Assembly: GCA_934045905.1 (NCBI GenBank)
Contig: OW203764.1
Span: 35,485,328 to 35,549,327, forward strand
Source: Leuctra nigra
Taxonomy: Eukaryota > Arthropoda > Insecta > Plecoptera > Leuctridae
Reading direction: 5' to 3'
DNA: 64,000 nucleotides
The translations under genes were made by a program, and so were the position numbers. Below are positions 11,966-24,784 of this stretch, piece by piece (within the stretch, counting starts at the first letter, position 1; every line of letters starts with the position of its first letter). Below the pieces are notes generated by a model that had not been told where the DNA came from, did not search any database, and was given only the letters and a program-made list of their open reading frames with translations.

Positions 11966-13388
11966 CAGGCAGCCAAAATATACGAGAAGATACTAGAGAG
12001 AAGGCTCATGCTATACTTGGAGGAGAAGATAAGGGAGGAGCAGTATGGTTTTAGGCGGGGGCGGTCGACCATTGACCTAGTATTTGCACTGCGGCAGCTG
12101 ATGGAAAGCAGATGGGAAGAGGGATCCATTACAAGGATGGTTTTTTTGGACCTCGAGAAAGCTTACGACAGGCTACCTAGAGAGATGGTGTGGAAGTGTT
12201 TGAAGAGGAAAGAAGTGTGTGGAGAACTAATAAAGAAGATAAAGAGTACGTATAAGAACAGCTGGAGTTGTGTGCAGTGCAGTGTAGGGAGGACAGAATG
12301 GTTCCAAGTAAATGAAGGCTTAAAGCAAGGTAGTGTGTTGTCACCGACTCTGTTTGGTGTTGTAATGGATGAGATGGTACGGGAAGTGGAGAATGACGAA
12401 GTGGAAGGAAGGGATTCAAAAACATTTATATATGCAGATGACATTATGATATGGAGCGAGTCGGAAGATGAGATACAGTTGAAGGTGGATAAATGGAATT
12501 GTGTGACAGAAAAGTATGGCCTACATATTAGCAGAGAAAAGAGTGAAACATTGTGTATGGACAGAGGAAAGAAGGCGAGGTGCAAGATTGGAATCCAGGG
12601 AGCAATGCTGCAAGAACGGGAGGAGTTTAAATATTTAGGAAGTGTTGTGACAAGGGATGGTAAGGTGGAGCGCGAGATAAAGAAGAGACGAGCAGCGGCG
12701 GAGAGCTTTTACCAATGTGTTCGGAAGCTGTTATGGAAGGAGGGTATACCAATGAGGTGCAAACTACTGATATACAAACTGTACTATATTCAAATCCTGA
12801 CATATGGGGCGGTAACATGGCCAATGGGCAGAAGAGAAATAGCAGAAATCCAGGCATCACAGATGAAGTTTTTGAGAGGGGTGGCGGGAGTGACCAAGTT
12901 GGATAAAATCAGGAGTAAGAAGATAAGACAAGACTTGGGAGTGGAGAAGTTAAGTTTGAAGATAAGTCGAGAGAGGTTGAGATGGTTCGGGCACATGAAA
13001 AGAATGGGAGAGGAGAGAATTCCTAGAAGAGAATTTGAGAAGGGAAGACAAGTGAAGAAAAAGAAGGCTGGGCGTCCGAGGACCAAGTGGATGGACAGCA
13101 TTGAAGAGGATGTGGCGGAGAGAGGCGAAGATTGGAGGAGAGTGGAAGGAGAGAAGTGGTGGGAAGATGTAGAAAGATGGAATGAGTTGGTGGAGCGGCA
13201 GGTGGAGGAATCAGAGGAGAGCGAAGACGATGAGGAAGAAGACGACGGGGAAGAAGTTGGAATGGCCGGCCGACTTCGGCATCCCAGGAGGCCCTAGAAG
13301 AAGGTGGAGCTACCTCCACCCCCCAACCCGACTTTAGTTGGATGGGGTATAATTAATTGTTAATTAATTGATATAATAAAAAAACATA
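11966..13388 (+). mobile_element. 5'-truncated non-LTR retrotransposon (RTE-like LINE)
   Basis: The element contains the reverse transcriptase and C-terminal part of a LINE polyprotein. The endonuclease domain normally found upstream is missing. Homology-like sequence starts inside the reverse transcriptase near AAKIYEKILERRL (about 11969-12007), right at an ATATC-type repeat. The reading frame ends at 13297. A short 3' tail with CTACCTCCACC and an AT-rich end (TTAATTGATATAATAAAAAA) follows. 5' truncation is the usual result of target-primed reverse transcription. No clear target-site duplication was identified. Confidence 0.9.
12008..13297 (+). CDS. Reverse transcriptase ORF fragment of the LINE
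   Basis: This 429-residue open frame is counted from an internal Met; the frame is open farther upstream to about 11942. It carries recognisable reverse transcriptase blocks: QYGFRRGRST near residue 12; FLDLEKAYDRL with the first catalytic Asp near residue 48; GLKQGSVLSP near 104-113; FIYADDIMIW with the catalytic YADD at 142-145; and FKYLGS at 207-212. The C-terminal third is Lys/Arg-rich with a GRPRTKWMD motif and ends in a strongly acidic tract (about 400-417). The C-terminal layout resembles RTE-clade elements, but clade assignment is tentative. No internal stop or frameshift is visible, which suggests a relatively recent insertion, yet the missing endonuclease makes it non-autonomous. 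It is not a host gene. Confidence 0.93.
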   Translation: MLYLEEKIREEQYGFRRGRSTIDLVFALRQLMESRWEEGSITRMVFLDLEKAYDRLPREMVWKCLKRKEVCGELIKKIKSTYKNSWSCVQCSVGRTEWFQVNEGLKQGSVLSPTLFGVVMDEMVREVENDEVEGRDSKTFIYADDIMIWSESEDEIQLKVDKWNCVTEKYGLHISREKSETLCMDRGKKARCKIGIQGAMLQEREEFKYLGSVVTRDGKVEREIKKRRAAAESFYQCVRKLLWKEGIPMRCKLLIYKLYYIQILTYGAVTWPMGRREIAEIQASQMKFLRGVAGVTKLDKIRSKKIRQDLGVEKLSLKISRERLRWFGHMKRMGEERIPRREFEKGRQVKKKKAGRPRTKWMDSIEEDVAERGEDWRRVEGEKWWEDVERWNELVERQVEESEESEDDEEEDDGEEVGMAGRLRHPRRP

Positions 13389-13769
13389 ATCTCCTCGACC
13401 CATTCAATTATCAGATCAAACACTTTTGCAATGTGAAACAAATCGCAGTACAATCTAGATCAAAGTTCCCGGTTTTCGTTTTGTAACATTTTTTTATCAC
13501 TCCGACAAATTGAAACAGTTCAAAGTTTACTTACAATTTAAGCTTCTAAAGCTCTGAACAGCGAACGAGATGGATCCGTTTGCTTCAGTCAATTATGCAC
13601 ATCATCACGTTCTATTTAGCATCACGTAATCTGGGTGTTAAACTATTGAATTGATTGTAAAATATTTCTCCAACATTAACAGATCACCTGTCTAAAAGAC
13701 AAATATAAGCATTTGTCAGCTTAGAATTCAATACAGAGTTTCACAAACACGGCCAATAAATTTCACTCA
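13389..13769. other. Unique spacer between LINE and SINE
   Basis: Ordinary AT-rich sequence. I see no gene, tandem repeat or RNA gene. Confidence 0.5.
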
Positions 13770-13965
13770 GCATGCTCGGGTTCGATTACCGCCGACGTAC
13801 ATTCCTCACTGAGATTTCTTCGTGGTTTCCCTCAATCGAGTTGAACATTCTGGGAAAGTTCCGTTCCGTTCCCTACACTTACAGGCCCACGACCGCCTCC
13901 TTCCGTCTTCCATCCTTTCCTAATCTCATCATAATAATTAATAGTTATGCATGTCCTAGACGTTG
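13770..13965 (+). mobile_element. tRNA-derived SINE, copy 1 (5'-incomplete)
   Basis: It begins within the tRNA-like head at the B-box-like GGGTTCGATTACC. It continues through TTCTTCGTGGTTTCCCTC and a CACGACCGCCTCC block to a TCATCATAATAATT tail. The same blocks occur in the same order on the minus strand at 31245-31474, and the head alone occurs near 51.2 kb. The A-box half of the head is missing or unrecognisable here. SINEs of this layout are common in insect genomes and are transcribed by RNA polymerase III from the internal promoter. Confidence 0.75.
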
Positions 13966-15533
13966 CAAATAGTACGATATATTCTAGTTCGAACATTTTT
14001 GATTTCGAGAAACATAACATTTTATAGAACAATTAGGTGCACAAAATGATTCGGCTTAGTTATTTGTCAAATCCATTATGTTCCATAAACTATATCAGAC
14101 ACCTAGCACACGATCGTTACTTTTGATAACCGACTTGCAATTATATCTGTGATTCTATGCGTGAGCCTGCGAAATAAAACGCAGGTGAGAGTTTCACTAA
14201 AATTTCCATCATTTTCAAATGCAGTTGTTTCAATATTATGTGAGGATTGTTGACGTATAAACACGTGTGTTACAAAACACAGCAGAATGCGTGTATTGTG
14301 CTGGTATGTGTGCTAATCAACAGTAGCGGTGCGTAATGAAGTAACATTAGGTATTGTACTGCATGTTGTTTGTTGGCTTTTGTATAGAGATACAACTCCT
14401 AATTGGAATATTTTCAGTAGTGCCAACCTCCATTCCAGTTAAGGAACCCTTATTCTCGGGACATGATTGGTACAACTTAAATTAGCGTCTCGTCTGAAGA
14501 AAAACTTCCGATAGCAAAATCTTTATCATCGAAAAGTATATTATAGTAAAAACATAAGTGACGAGTAAAACATGTATTGCATAGAGTCTAGGTCAAAATG
14601 TTTCAAAACAATTCTCGAGGTAAAATATTATGTTCTTCTATCTCCAAATACTCTTCAGTCTATCTTATTTCAAATCTGTAAACACACAATTCTGTGTTTC
14701 ACGTAGTTCTTCCCGTCATTTATTTGGTAAATATTGATAAGTGTAATTCAGCTTTAATAATCAAATCAAACAATTACATGAACTTGATCACCGAGAAAAT
14801 CGTCCAGCACGAGATTCCTAACTTTTAGAATTGCTTCATGATACTGTGCAGGCTGTCACTCTGATGCCTGATGGAAGTCACTCGCAGAGACGAACATTTT
14901 AAAAAATGTGCGGGGTTGAAAAAGCACGATGAAGCGTCCGATTTATTCCCATAATACTTTGTTAAATGGCTAATTATTCAGTTAGAATAATTAATACCCT
15001 TGACGATTGTAAACACGAGTTATTCGAGCATCAAACTAGCGGAGATGAGGCAGAGTGGGGAGGTAATTACCAATTACAAATGATTGATTTTAGTTTCCAA
15101 TGACGTGTAGTTATTTTAATACGAGCGAACATTAATTTGCGCTCGTTGGCACAGTTTATCACGCGACACCGACTGACGCGAGAAACTATTAGTTTGCCTG
15201 ATCAGTTAGAAGCAGATTGATCAATTACGTGAAAACTAATTTCCATTATGGCACATGCGGAGGAAAAACAAACGAATTCCTGAAATAAATTCAAATTTTA
15301 ATTATCTCCGAAAAGCATTTTTGGAAATAATATTATTAATTGAAAGATAATGACAAAAATACCTTTATATTTGTTTTTAAAAACACTCAACTTTGTGTAT
15401 ATTACGAGTTTAGGACGCTGAGTACAACGTTATGATATGCGAGGGTTCCCCAACCTCATTACACACATCCAACTTCCTACCCTCTTGGTAGAAACAAACT
15501 AACTTACTACTGACTTACTAGGTATTGTTAGGA
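13966..15533. other. Unique AT-rich spacer, no gene recognised
   Basis: No open frame with recognisable content, no tRNA or rRNA signature, and no long repeat noticed. Confidence 0.5.
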
Positions 15534-15972
15534 GACTACTGCAGTGTGACATAAGAATCACGGTGATAATTGTTATATTAGAAAGCTGTAAAGGTCCTAT
15601 TTAAAGGTCCAATTTTGCAATTAGTATGCAATTATCTAAACTTTCATTCTGAACTTAGAAGACTACAGTGTGAAATAAGAATCATGGTGATAAATTGTTA
15701 TATTAGAAGGCTGTAAAGGTCCTATTTAAAGGTCCAACTTTGCAATTAGTATGCAATTATCTAAACATTCAATCTGAACTTAGAAGACTGCAGTGTGAAA
15801 TAAGAATCACGGCGATAAATCGTTATATTAGAAAGCTGCAAAGGTCCAATTTAAAGGTCCAATTTTGCAATTAGTATGCAATTATCTAAACATTCAATCT
15901 GAACTTAGAAGACTGCAGTGTGACATAAGAATCACGGTGATAAATTGTTATATTAGAAGGCTGTAAAGGTCC
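15534..15972. repeat. Tandem array of about 125-bp units (3.5 copies)
   Basis: Units start near 15534, 15661, 15786 and 15911, giving periods of 127, 125 and 125 bp. Each starts with GACT(A/G)CAGTGTGA and includes AAAGGTCC and TTGCAATTAGTATGCAATTA blocks. The last copy stops after AAGGTCC where a different inverted repeat starts, so that element may have inserted into or terminated the array. Confidence 0.93.
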
Positions 15973-15983
15973 GTGCGACTCCA

Positions 15984-16083
15984 GGGTGTGCGATCACATA
16001 AAATGAGAACTTCCTTGTTATTCACAGCCTTCTAGGGTATTGTCACCGTGACAAGAAAGTTCTCATTGTATGTGATCGCACCC
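15984..16083. repeat. Inverted repeat, arms of about 34 bp (MITE-like)
   Basis: The left arm 15984-16018 starts GGGTGTGCGATCACAT. The right arm 16051-16083 ends ATGTGATCGCACCC. The arms match with two mismatches and a 2-bp indel over a 32-bp spacer. The small size and terminal placement fit a miniature inverted-repeat element. It lies exactly at the broken end of the 125-bp tandem array. No convincing target duplication was seen. Confidence 0.8.
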
Positions 16084-16345
16084 CTGCTGTCTCGATTAGA
16101 ACGCCATGTGTCTGTTTGAGTTGTCTGTTGGTTTGCTCCAGACGCGGTGTCATCCATGCAAGTGACGCGGATGTGATCACACAATGACTAATTGCAATAT
16201 GACGCTCACACGTCGATCGTCACGTACAGCCGAACTTCTGCTCCGACGTGCTCCTGAATGATAATGTGACGTCACGTCGGCGGCGTCGCGTGGGAGGCGT
16301 CGCGACGAACAGGCGCGTAGGAAGTGTCGCGACAAGTCAACTAAA
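16084..16345. other. CpG-dense patch with GACGTC and GGCGTCGCG motifs
   Basis: High CpG density around 16.20-16.34 kb includes TGACGTCACGTCGGCGGCGT. TGACGTCA is a canonical palindromic CRE/ATF-type site in animals, so a regulatory role is conceivable. No downstream exon can be shown. Confidence 0.4.
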
Positions 16346-19300
16346 ACTTTGATAATGCAACTTGAAAGTAGTTAATACTTCTGCGACAAAATTGAATTGA
16401 ATTATCGTTGAAACTTTATTGTGAATTCTTATTTTTAACAGTTGATTAAATCAAACATTTCATATACTATTTACATCTCGAATCAAATGGATAATGTTGG
16501 ACGTTATGTAAAATCAGCAGTTATACCTTGCCATTTCATTACACAAGACAACATCATGGATCATTGGGGAGGACAAACACAAATTATTTCCTGGAGCGCA
16601 GGTTCAATATTTTCCAAAGCAATGAGACGAATGATTGAATGTAACAGACTCTATCGAAATACCGTGCAAATGCGTTTCGTGCCATACAATTGTTGCTCGG
16701 ATTATGAGATTATGAGATGTAGTTAGTAGTACCATTCTGGAAGGAAGTACTTGACATCTGTATTTTATGGTAAAGTAAGTACCTACGGATAATAGAAGAA
16801 GATACCACTTAGATTATAAAGAAGTAGTTATATTTTCCATTCGTAGATAATGAATATTTTGTTTTGTAATTGGGTGAGTAGAAACAAACAGCTTTCGAAC
16901 CAAATAAAATTGTAAATAAATATAAAATAAATCTTCTCCTTGTAGCGTAATCCCATCATGGATAGTTCGATTGAGCTCATTGTAGGTACAATACACCTGA
17001 TTCTATAAATTAGTTGCATCCAATCTATATTCTGACGGTACAACAACGACAGAGCTATAAAAAGAAAACCTGACAACTAAACAAAAATACCGCTAATGTA
17101 AAATTAACCGAACAAATGTAATATTCGTGTTTGTTTTGCTATCATGCTATTTGCACTGAGCTGTTGCAACAGTCTGTGTTATGATTTGGTGTGGAGAGTG
17201 AATCCTCCGCCGCTGGGACGTAGCGTAGCAACGGACTGGACTCGCCTCGCGCCATCACTCAGTCGGAGAAGTAGACGAAGTGTCTCGCGAAGAAGACTCC
17301 ATGTTTTATTACGTCACAGCCTCCCGACGTCGCCGGCGCAATAACACTTTCACCAACAAAACAAATTCCACTCGCTTAAAACAAAGATCACGTCCTTTCG
17401 GTGTTTTAATAAACTTTATTCTGATCTTGATATCTTTCAACAGGTGGCCGGTTTCTACAAGAATGCGTTCATCACGAATCTGTTTCTCTCATTGGTAATC
17501 AAATGATTATTCTTGTGATTTTATTAGATACCTGTTTAACTCAGTCGATTATAAAACTATTTTGGGGATATTAATTGACTTGATATTGTAGGGGACGATG
17601 TCAGTTAGTGTTGTTTTATGTGCACGTCTAGCGGAACCATAAAGGGTAATAATGATACAAGTCCATTTGTGGAGAAAACGAGATCGATGTGTCATCTGAT
17701 ATTTATTTGTATGAGCTTCAAAATATGCTCTCGATTTCTAGAAAACATTGACACAATTCCATAAAATAAACATTTAATTACGAGGGATGTCAATGCAAGC
17801 ATATGAAAAGTGCACTTTTCAGACGTGTTTATTTTCGAACATTATCAAATGGACTTGTATCGTTACTCGTTTCAATTGTACTAATTACTCGGTCATATGC
17901 AGGTTACTCTGTGTAGTGTCTGGTGTAGTCGATACACCAGTCCTCGTCAGATCAGTGATATTAAGCTACAAGCGCGGCCAGTAAGTACTTGGATGGTGGG
18001 AGAGAACATTCAAGAGTCTGGTTCGCTAGTCTGAGGTGTTTAGGGGTTAGTGTGACGACCTCCCTCCACCTGTTATCAGTATCTGTCACACCGTCATTCG
18101 GACGGGACGTTAAGCCAGCTCTCGCCTGAAATGCCCAGATCTTCAACAAACTTTACTTCGGGAAAGTTGTTGAGGCTGCAGTGACTGACTGTAGTAACGC
18201 CATACAAATATGCAGCCGTATCAGAGTATTTCAAATATAATCTCAACCTTTATCTTATATTTAAATTCAATTACAAGTAAACAAAAATGTATACACATGG
18301 TTCAATAAAGTTGAGAAAATTCTACATTATCTTGGAAATAGAATGTCTGGATGAAAACAATTTAAAACAATTTATAAAATATTTAAAAATCTCGACAAAT
18401 TAAACTTTCATGGACGAATACCGAGTTTTTTGTTGACATGGTTTTGACATTTGAAAGCCAATTTGATATAAATTAAAAATCATATTAAAATACATCAAGC
18501 ACATGACATTTCGTATGCTTTGAATTAAATATAGGTCATACACAAACCAAGACTCTATGACGTAGCTTGTGCAAAAAAAAGTGAACGCAATGCTTTGATT
18601 AAACACATAAAACTATCATTTAATGTGATCTACACATCAGAATCTCTGCATAGAAAACTCATTCATTTTCCATGACTCTAACACAAGTTGCTTTCACCCC
18701 GAACTAAACACAATAACTCACTCACTCCGACCATTAGCATTATGCGTTCAAGTCAATTAGCCAATAACGAACAATATACCTATACCTACGCAATATGCCT
18801 CACTGAGTTAAAACCTATAATGAGTGGTCTGAAATTAATGATCTTTTAGTTAATGGCGCCAAAGCATGCTCCATCACGCTTAATCTGACAACAATAAACG
18901 GTAACGACAAACGCCGATCAACCTGGAATATAGAATAAGACTATTGTAATAAAACTGCTGACATTTTACGTCGGCAAATTAAAGTACTCTATTTAATCAG
19001 CACGTGCATGAAATTTACTCAGGTAGACAATTTAAATAAAAGCATTTAGAAATTAGAATCGAGCTTTTGTCTCGGAAACGCAAGTCAATAAAGCACAAAT
19101 TGAGTCAAAACGAACTTTATTTTTTATTGGCCGTTTGCACTCAGCCTTAATTTCAGCACAGGACTTAAAACTTCCATTTAGCCCTTGTATTGATGTCATC
19201 GTATAGCGTTTATGTGGTTCTCTCCTACTAAGAATTACGCACAATTGTTAATAAAATACAGCCATGAACTCTAGGCTTTGAAAACAATGTAAAATTACTG

Positions 19301-21121
19301 AAGTTTGACGACAGCATTACGTTTACGATCTACTGTGCACGCAAAGTCATATTTCTCCACACAAAACACTCACATGCTCCATCGTCGTAATAATCGATCA
19401 ACTGTAAGGCGCCGGCAATACCAAATATATTATTAAAACTGAGCATTCATAACATCTTTGGCAATACCAAAGCACCGTGCTTTCATACCCCTAGCGCCAA
19501 TCGACAAAATAGGCAGAAGATCTTCAATTGTATCCTAGCAACCGATCAATGTCAACAAATAACCCAAAATAGCTCTGACGGAATTAGTACACAAAGAGTA
19601 TTTTTCAGTATCACTTCATTAAAATTTTCATAGCAGATAACTTTTTACATACTTTTGTGAATTTTATTAAATGATAAATGCGTAATGATTGCAGCATAAC
19701 GTAACCGCGTTGAAGATTTCTGCCACTAGTAGCGCTGTCTGTAAAATGTCAGAGCGAAAATAACGCCTACGCACGGTGCCTATGACCTTTCATGTGTAAT
19801 TAATTGCTGTAAATTCAAGTTTACACATCAAATGATGAGAAAATAACGATACTTGATAGACGTTTCATACAAATACTTTCAAGTGTACAGAGAAAGACAT
19901 TCAAGCTGGGATTTAATCGGTTTAACAGAAGCTAAATCGTTCAGCAAAAAGCAGCGAAGCTAAATTCTAAATCCTCTCTTTACATTTCCTCCCCATCTGG
20001 TTTTCCACCGCAACACAACAGTGAAACAGTGAAATAAAAACAAAGACCTGTAGTTGGTTTCGACTCTTGACTATTTAATGTGTCACCAAGGCGCTACTTG
20101 CGGCAACTAAACAACAAAGCCGCAGCCCGACGGAATATAAAAGAATCCATCGGATTTGGAGCGAACGAGAATGTTGCGATGCCATATATCTTTCAGCGAA
20201 TTTCATTACTGACAGTCAAGCCACTTGGAATGATTTCTATATAGAACAAGATAAATTGCTACTTGCATAGCTTTTGTCAAGAAAAATAATGCGTCGGTGC
20301 CCTAAATGGTAAACATTGCAGATATTTTTTTTATTAAAAATCATCATAACTTTGAACCATTCAATTATGGTTCAAAACACAACAGAACACAACAGTAATT
20401 CTAACTTATAAATACACTTGACGTTAAAATGTGAGTTGAGTTTGGGCACAAATAATGTATTTGGTGATTATTTTGATAATCTCGAATAAAAAAATAGCTA
20501 GGTGTAGGTATTATTTATAAAAAATATTATAATAGTTCAAAATTTTTACAATATTCATGAAATAATTCAAAATGTTTACCTTACATATTATGTCAAAAAA
20601 GAAATTCGTCGATTTCCTTACGAGTCCATTTAATATTCGAGATAACCGGCAAATCTCACGAAAAATTAAATTAAATCAGGGACTGAGATTTGACAGATTA
20701 GATACAGTCTGCAGAAAAGTAACTGTAGAAGAGGTCAGTAGATATCTTGACTTTTCTGCACAAAGACACTTATTTACCAAGAGAAATATGCAGAGCAAAG
20801 CAATTAGTAGCTGAATACTTCGCTCACTCATGCCACAAGTAACTCAATTTAAACATTGCCGAGTTCAACTGGACAGCAAATCTTCAACTTAACTACTCAA
20901 TATGGTTAACACAGCACAGACAAACACAATTATTACATTCTTGACGATTACACAAATTTTATCATTTCTCTAACTACTTAATCACTGAAGAGCAAATAGC
21001 TGTAATCAGTCGCAAAGTGGACAGCATTGTTGCCTCTTCAAAATCTAATTTAACACTGTCATACTTGCCATACATACGAAATGTAAGCTTGATATTGTAT
21101 TCAACACTTGAAAACGAAATA
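16346..21121. other. Long unique stretch, no gene recognised; one TATA box
   Basis: Short open frames only. A perfect TATAAAAG at 20136-20143 sits in a GC-richer context, but no arthropod-type initiator or recognisable first exon follows. The 18.0-18.2 kb segment with GGACGGGACGTTAAGCCAGC looks like a fragment of an interspersed repeat, from my impression only. No RNA gene was found. Confidence 0.45.
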
Positions 21122-21733
21122 ATTGAGCGAGCGACTACTTTTGGCTCTTTTGTCACGGACCTCTGTTTTTTCTGCTACTAACCGATACACAGGTCGCACC
21201 GTTTCATTGATCGATTTAAAATTTTGCACACGTGTAAAGACCCCATTTTCTGTTTGCAGACCTTAATTGTTTTGAAATCCGTTCATTGGTTCATTGGTAA
21301 AATAAATATCTCCTGATAGGTTGAAAAATGGTCTTCGAGAAATCTGATCGAACTCATATTTTGCATGGCCATTACGACCAACATTGTCTCTTATTTTTTA
21401 AATTTTCGGCCGAATCAGTCAAGAATGTATGCACTTATTGACATTTTTAATATCTGTCAGAAATGAAGTATCGATATGAATGTTTTTCCACTGCAACTGA
21501 ATCTGATTTACTTCAGGTACCAGTTGAGGTTTGTCCAGTTGCGTGTTATGATGCTATTTTTAAGTCTCAATGAAAAGCAGATACTTTACTTTTATGTTGA
21601 TTGAGTGGATCATATTTCAATTCAATATGGATGTATATGTTTTCTGTGCTTTCGGTATGGAATTCCGATTCGAGAATTTGCACGTACCGGTGCTCGCTCA
21701 TCAACGCGTTACACTGAGCGTATTCCTAGTTAA
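21122..21733 (-). repeat. Dispersed repeat R1, copy 2 (inverted)
   Basis: Read on the minus strand, it has the same order of blocks as copy 1. It opens with CTAGGAATACGCTCAGTGTA, continues through ACGGTACCGGTGCGTG-like and CCTATCAGGAGATA blocks, and ends in an AGAGGTCCGTGACAAAAGAG to GCTCGCTCAAT terminus. It retains an internal block with TTGCAGTGGAAAAACATTCA that shows what the uninterrupted R1 looks like where copy 3 carries an insertion. Confidence 0.8.
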
Positions 21734-22131
21734 TCATGTACAATTAGATACATCGAGATACAAATGATTCGTCCTCTTCACGTACAAGAGCCGAGTTATC
21801 ATACTAGATTCAAAACTACTTCTCATTTTCCACGAGCAAACCGAGAGTTCCAGCGGCTACTCGCTGCAGCAGAGACGGGGCAAATATTGACTCTGACATA
21901 ATACCTCGGAATGAGAGCGAGCAAAATCTCTGTATTCACTGAGAGCCAAATACAAATAACTCTGCCAAGAGTTTCACTCGACTTCCTCTTCGCTTTATGC
22001 AACAAAACGAAGATCGCTGCTCATTATGTACTGCAATATTATCATTTCTATTACTTTTGTAGAAATCTGAGTAATTTATACATCAAGTCTCTACAGGAAC
22101 ATGGAACCCCGTGAACTTACCAGACGGTGCA

Positions 22132-22151
22132 ATTACTATGTACATAGTAAT
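22132..22151. repeat. 20-bp perfect palindrome
   Basis: ATTACTATGTACATAGTAAT is its own reverse complement. It may be chance in AT-rich DNA, or a dimeric transcription factor site. Nothing around it decides. Confidence 0.9.
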
Positions 22152-22254
22152 GTAGTTAGCTAATGTCGTGTTATGAATGTATTTGAAAAATTTATAAACG
22201 ATTCTGAAACGAGACTAAAGCTGCACGTTCTAAGTTTTGATCGTTCACGCTGTT

Positions 22255-22843
22255 CTCTGATGAGCTTTTTTTAGCTACAAGTTATCCGTACTTGGAAAAT
22301 ATTCTTATTATTTTAAAGCCATTGGAGAAAGTCTGTTATTTTTTTTTTCTTCTTTAAATTTCAAAATCCATCTCTGCCACCAATGTTATATTGATACAGT
22401 GTGTAGAAAGACGGCTATTACAAGAAATATGTTATATATCTAAAAAGTATCTTGTCTCTGATGAGCTTTTAGCTACAGGTTACGTACTTAAAAAAAATAT
22501 ATATTATTTTAAAGCCATTGTAGAAAGTATATTATCTTGTTTTTGTCTTTAAATGTCAAAATCCATCCCTGCCACCAATGTAATCTTGATACAGTGTGTA
22601 TAAAGACGGCTATTACAAGAAATATGTTATATACCTAAAAAGTATCTTGTCTCTGATGAGCTTTTAGCTATAGGTTACGTACTTGGAAAATATTCTTATT
22701 ATTTTAAAGCCATTGGAGAAAGTATGTTATCTTGTTTGTGTCTTTAAATTTCAAATTCCATCTCTGCCACCAATGTAATACTGATACAGTGTGAAGAAAG
22801 ACGGCTATTACAGGAAATATGTTATATCGAAAAAGAATCTTGT
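22255..22843. repeat. Tandem array of 195-201-bp units (3 copies)
   Basis: Units begin with CTCTGATGAGCTTTT at 22255, 22456 and 22651 and end with AAAGTATCTTGT or a variant. Each contains TTTTAAAGCCATTG, CTGCCACCAATG and AAGACGGCTATTACA. The monomer length is in the range of satellite monomers, but with three copies this is only a small local array. Confidence 0.93.
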
Positions 22844-24784
22844 TCAATAACATGCTGACGCTTTGAAAAATGTTCGCAGAGCCCACAATCACATGATGTA
22901 TCGAACATGTTATAGCAAATTCGACAGGAATTTTAAAAGTTCTATGAAAAAGTAAAAATTATAAATTTTTGAATTTTACAATATTCTTTAACCGTCCTAA
23001 TAACAAAATGTGACATGCTCCTCTTCACCTCATGCTCTCCACGGCCCACATACCTCTAGCAGCGCATTCTGCCTGTCATGCCCGCCACATGCTCGCTCAT
23101 TAACGAGTTCCCCTCGTTACGTGTCACGTGATGAACTTCCGAAATGTTCCGTGAAAGTCAGCGACGCGTGGCTCAGCCTCGAGTGTGAGAAGTCGATCGC
23201 GAAGATATCGATCGCTCACCTGGCGAAACTTTCTACAGGTCAAGAATGTCAGGTCGACTGACAGACCGCGAGGAATTTATTACATTACAAGAATATAGTC
23301 GACTCACGAGGAAAACGCTTCCATCAAAAGCGAGCACGGGCGATAAAGCGTATAATCATAGACATTGTATAATGCTGCAAAAGATACAATTCAAACCTAC
23401 CTTTGAGGTATACAAGTTTACTTTAATGATGCTAATTCCCATAGAAGATTATAATGATATTGTATAATATGTTGTCGTCCTTTAGACCTCAAAGTCAATC
23501 CGATTTTGTTGAAATATAATATTATATGGGAAGCTGCTTAAAATACTGTACATTTGCACCAGGGCTTCCAGTGTTATGCAGATGCTTCAATGCAACAAGT
23601 AATTTCAACACGTAATTAAGTAGGTACGCAAAATTCAATAAAAAAGTAACATTCATGTGATTTTTCAAAGCCGCTGGTGAATGGTGAGAATAAGTAAAAT
23701 GTAAGTAAAAATAAAATAAGTAATATTTCAAAAATAAGTAAAATAAACTCTTTTAGTACTCAAAGCTCCGAACATCATAGCAATACACGTATCACAATCT
23801 ATTGAAACCATGCGACCTACAATCTTCGCCGCTGATCGTTGCCGATGCTCACACAGTTTATCTTGGAATTCTCAAGAATCACCAGTGACATTAAGTAACA
23901 GTGCCACACTATACGCCTACTTCGCAACAATAGCGAACGCAATGCGGAAAGATTCTGCTACCAAAGACCCAAGCAATGGTTACTGCAGATAACGTCCTGA
24001 AGCGATGCAATAAAAGCCATCGTTGGATCTATAAGACCCTTGTGACTGGTGATTTGATTTTAATTTCAATTAACTAAACTCTTATCAAGCAAACATTTTC
24101 CAGAAAACTTATTAAAATCTATTCATTTCGTTGACTTAATACCGTTATTAAATCCTTCCCCGTAGAATGAAGTAGAAAGATCAAAGAAAACTTTAGCAGT
24201 GAGGTCGCGGGCCTTTATCTCTTTCCAAACAATGGAAGAAAATAATCGGACTATCTAGCGTAGAAATAAATTTCGGATGGGGGGCTAAGTAACTTGAGAG
24301 GTCTTCAAGCGAATAATTAGCCATTACGGCGTTACAAAGGACCGAGAAAACACGCAAAACAATTGAACCGAAAAGGAAATAATAAATGGGGTTGTTTTTC
24401 ACGTGGAATGGGGTGAGAGAAGCGGGAGGGGGTGGGGGGTTTGAATTCGAGAGATTCAAAGCGTTCACCTTTCGAACCCCGTGATTGATTATATGCTAGA
24501 GAAGTGGTATGTAATAGGGAATTTTCCGCAGGTTTCAATTCAATGGTCATTTAAATTTAATTACAGCAAGGAAATTCAATACAGAAAACATACAATGCCG
24601 TTTCAAACAACCGCGCCCGTCTGGCTTCCGTCGAGGTACAATTATATTTCAATAACTGTTCGCTCAGAGCAGCTTCATTGTCTGAAGGTGATGAATTGCT
24701 ATCTGGGTCTTCATTTGCATTGTACGTCAATCTATCGACACATAAACGTTCTGGACGGTTTCTTCATCACCAATTGTGAAACCA
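22844..24784. other. Unique spacer, no gene recognised
   Basis: A more CpG-rich stretch at 23.0-23.3 kb carries an open frame of 83 codons (23010-23261) with no recognisable domain. A short pyrimidine/purine-skewed block occurs around 24.41-24.44 kb. Nothing else stands out. Confidence 0.45.
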
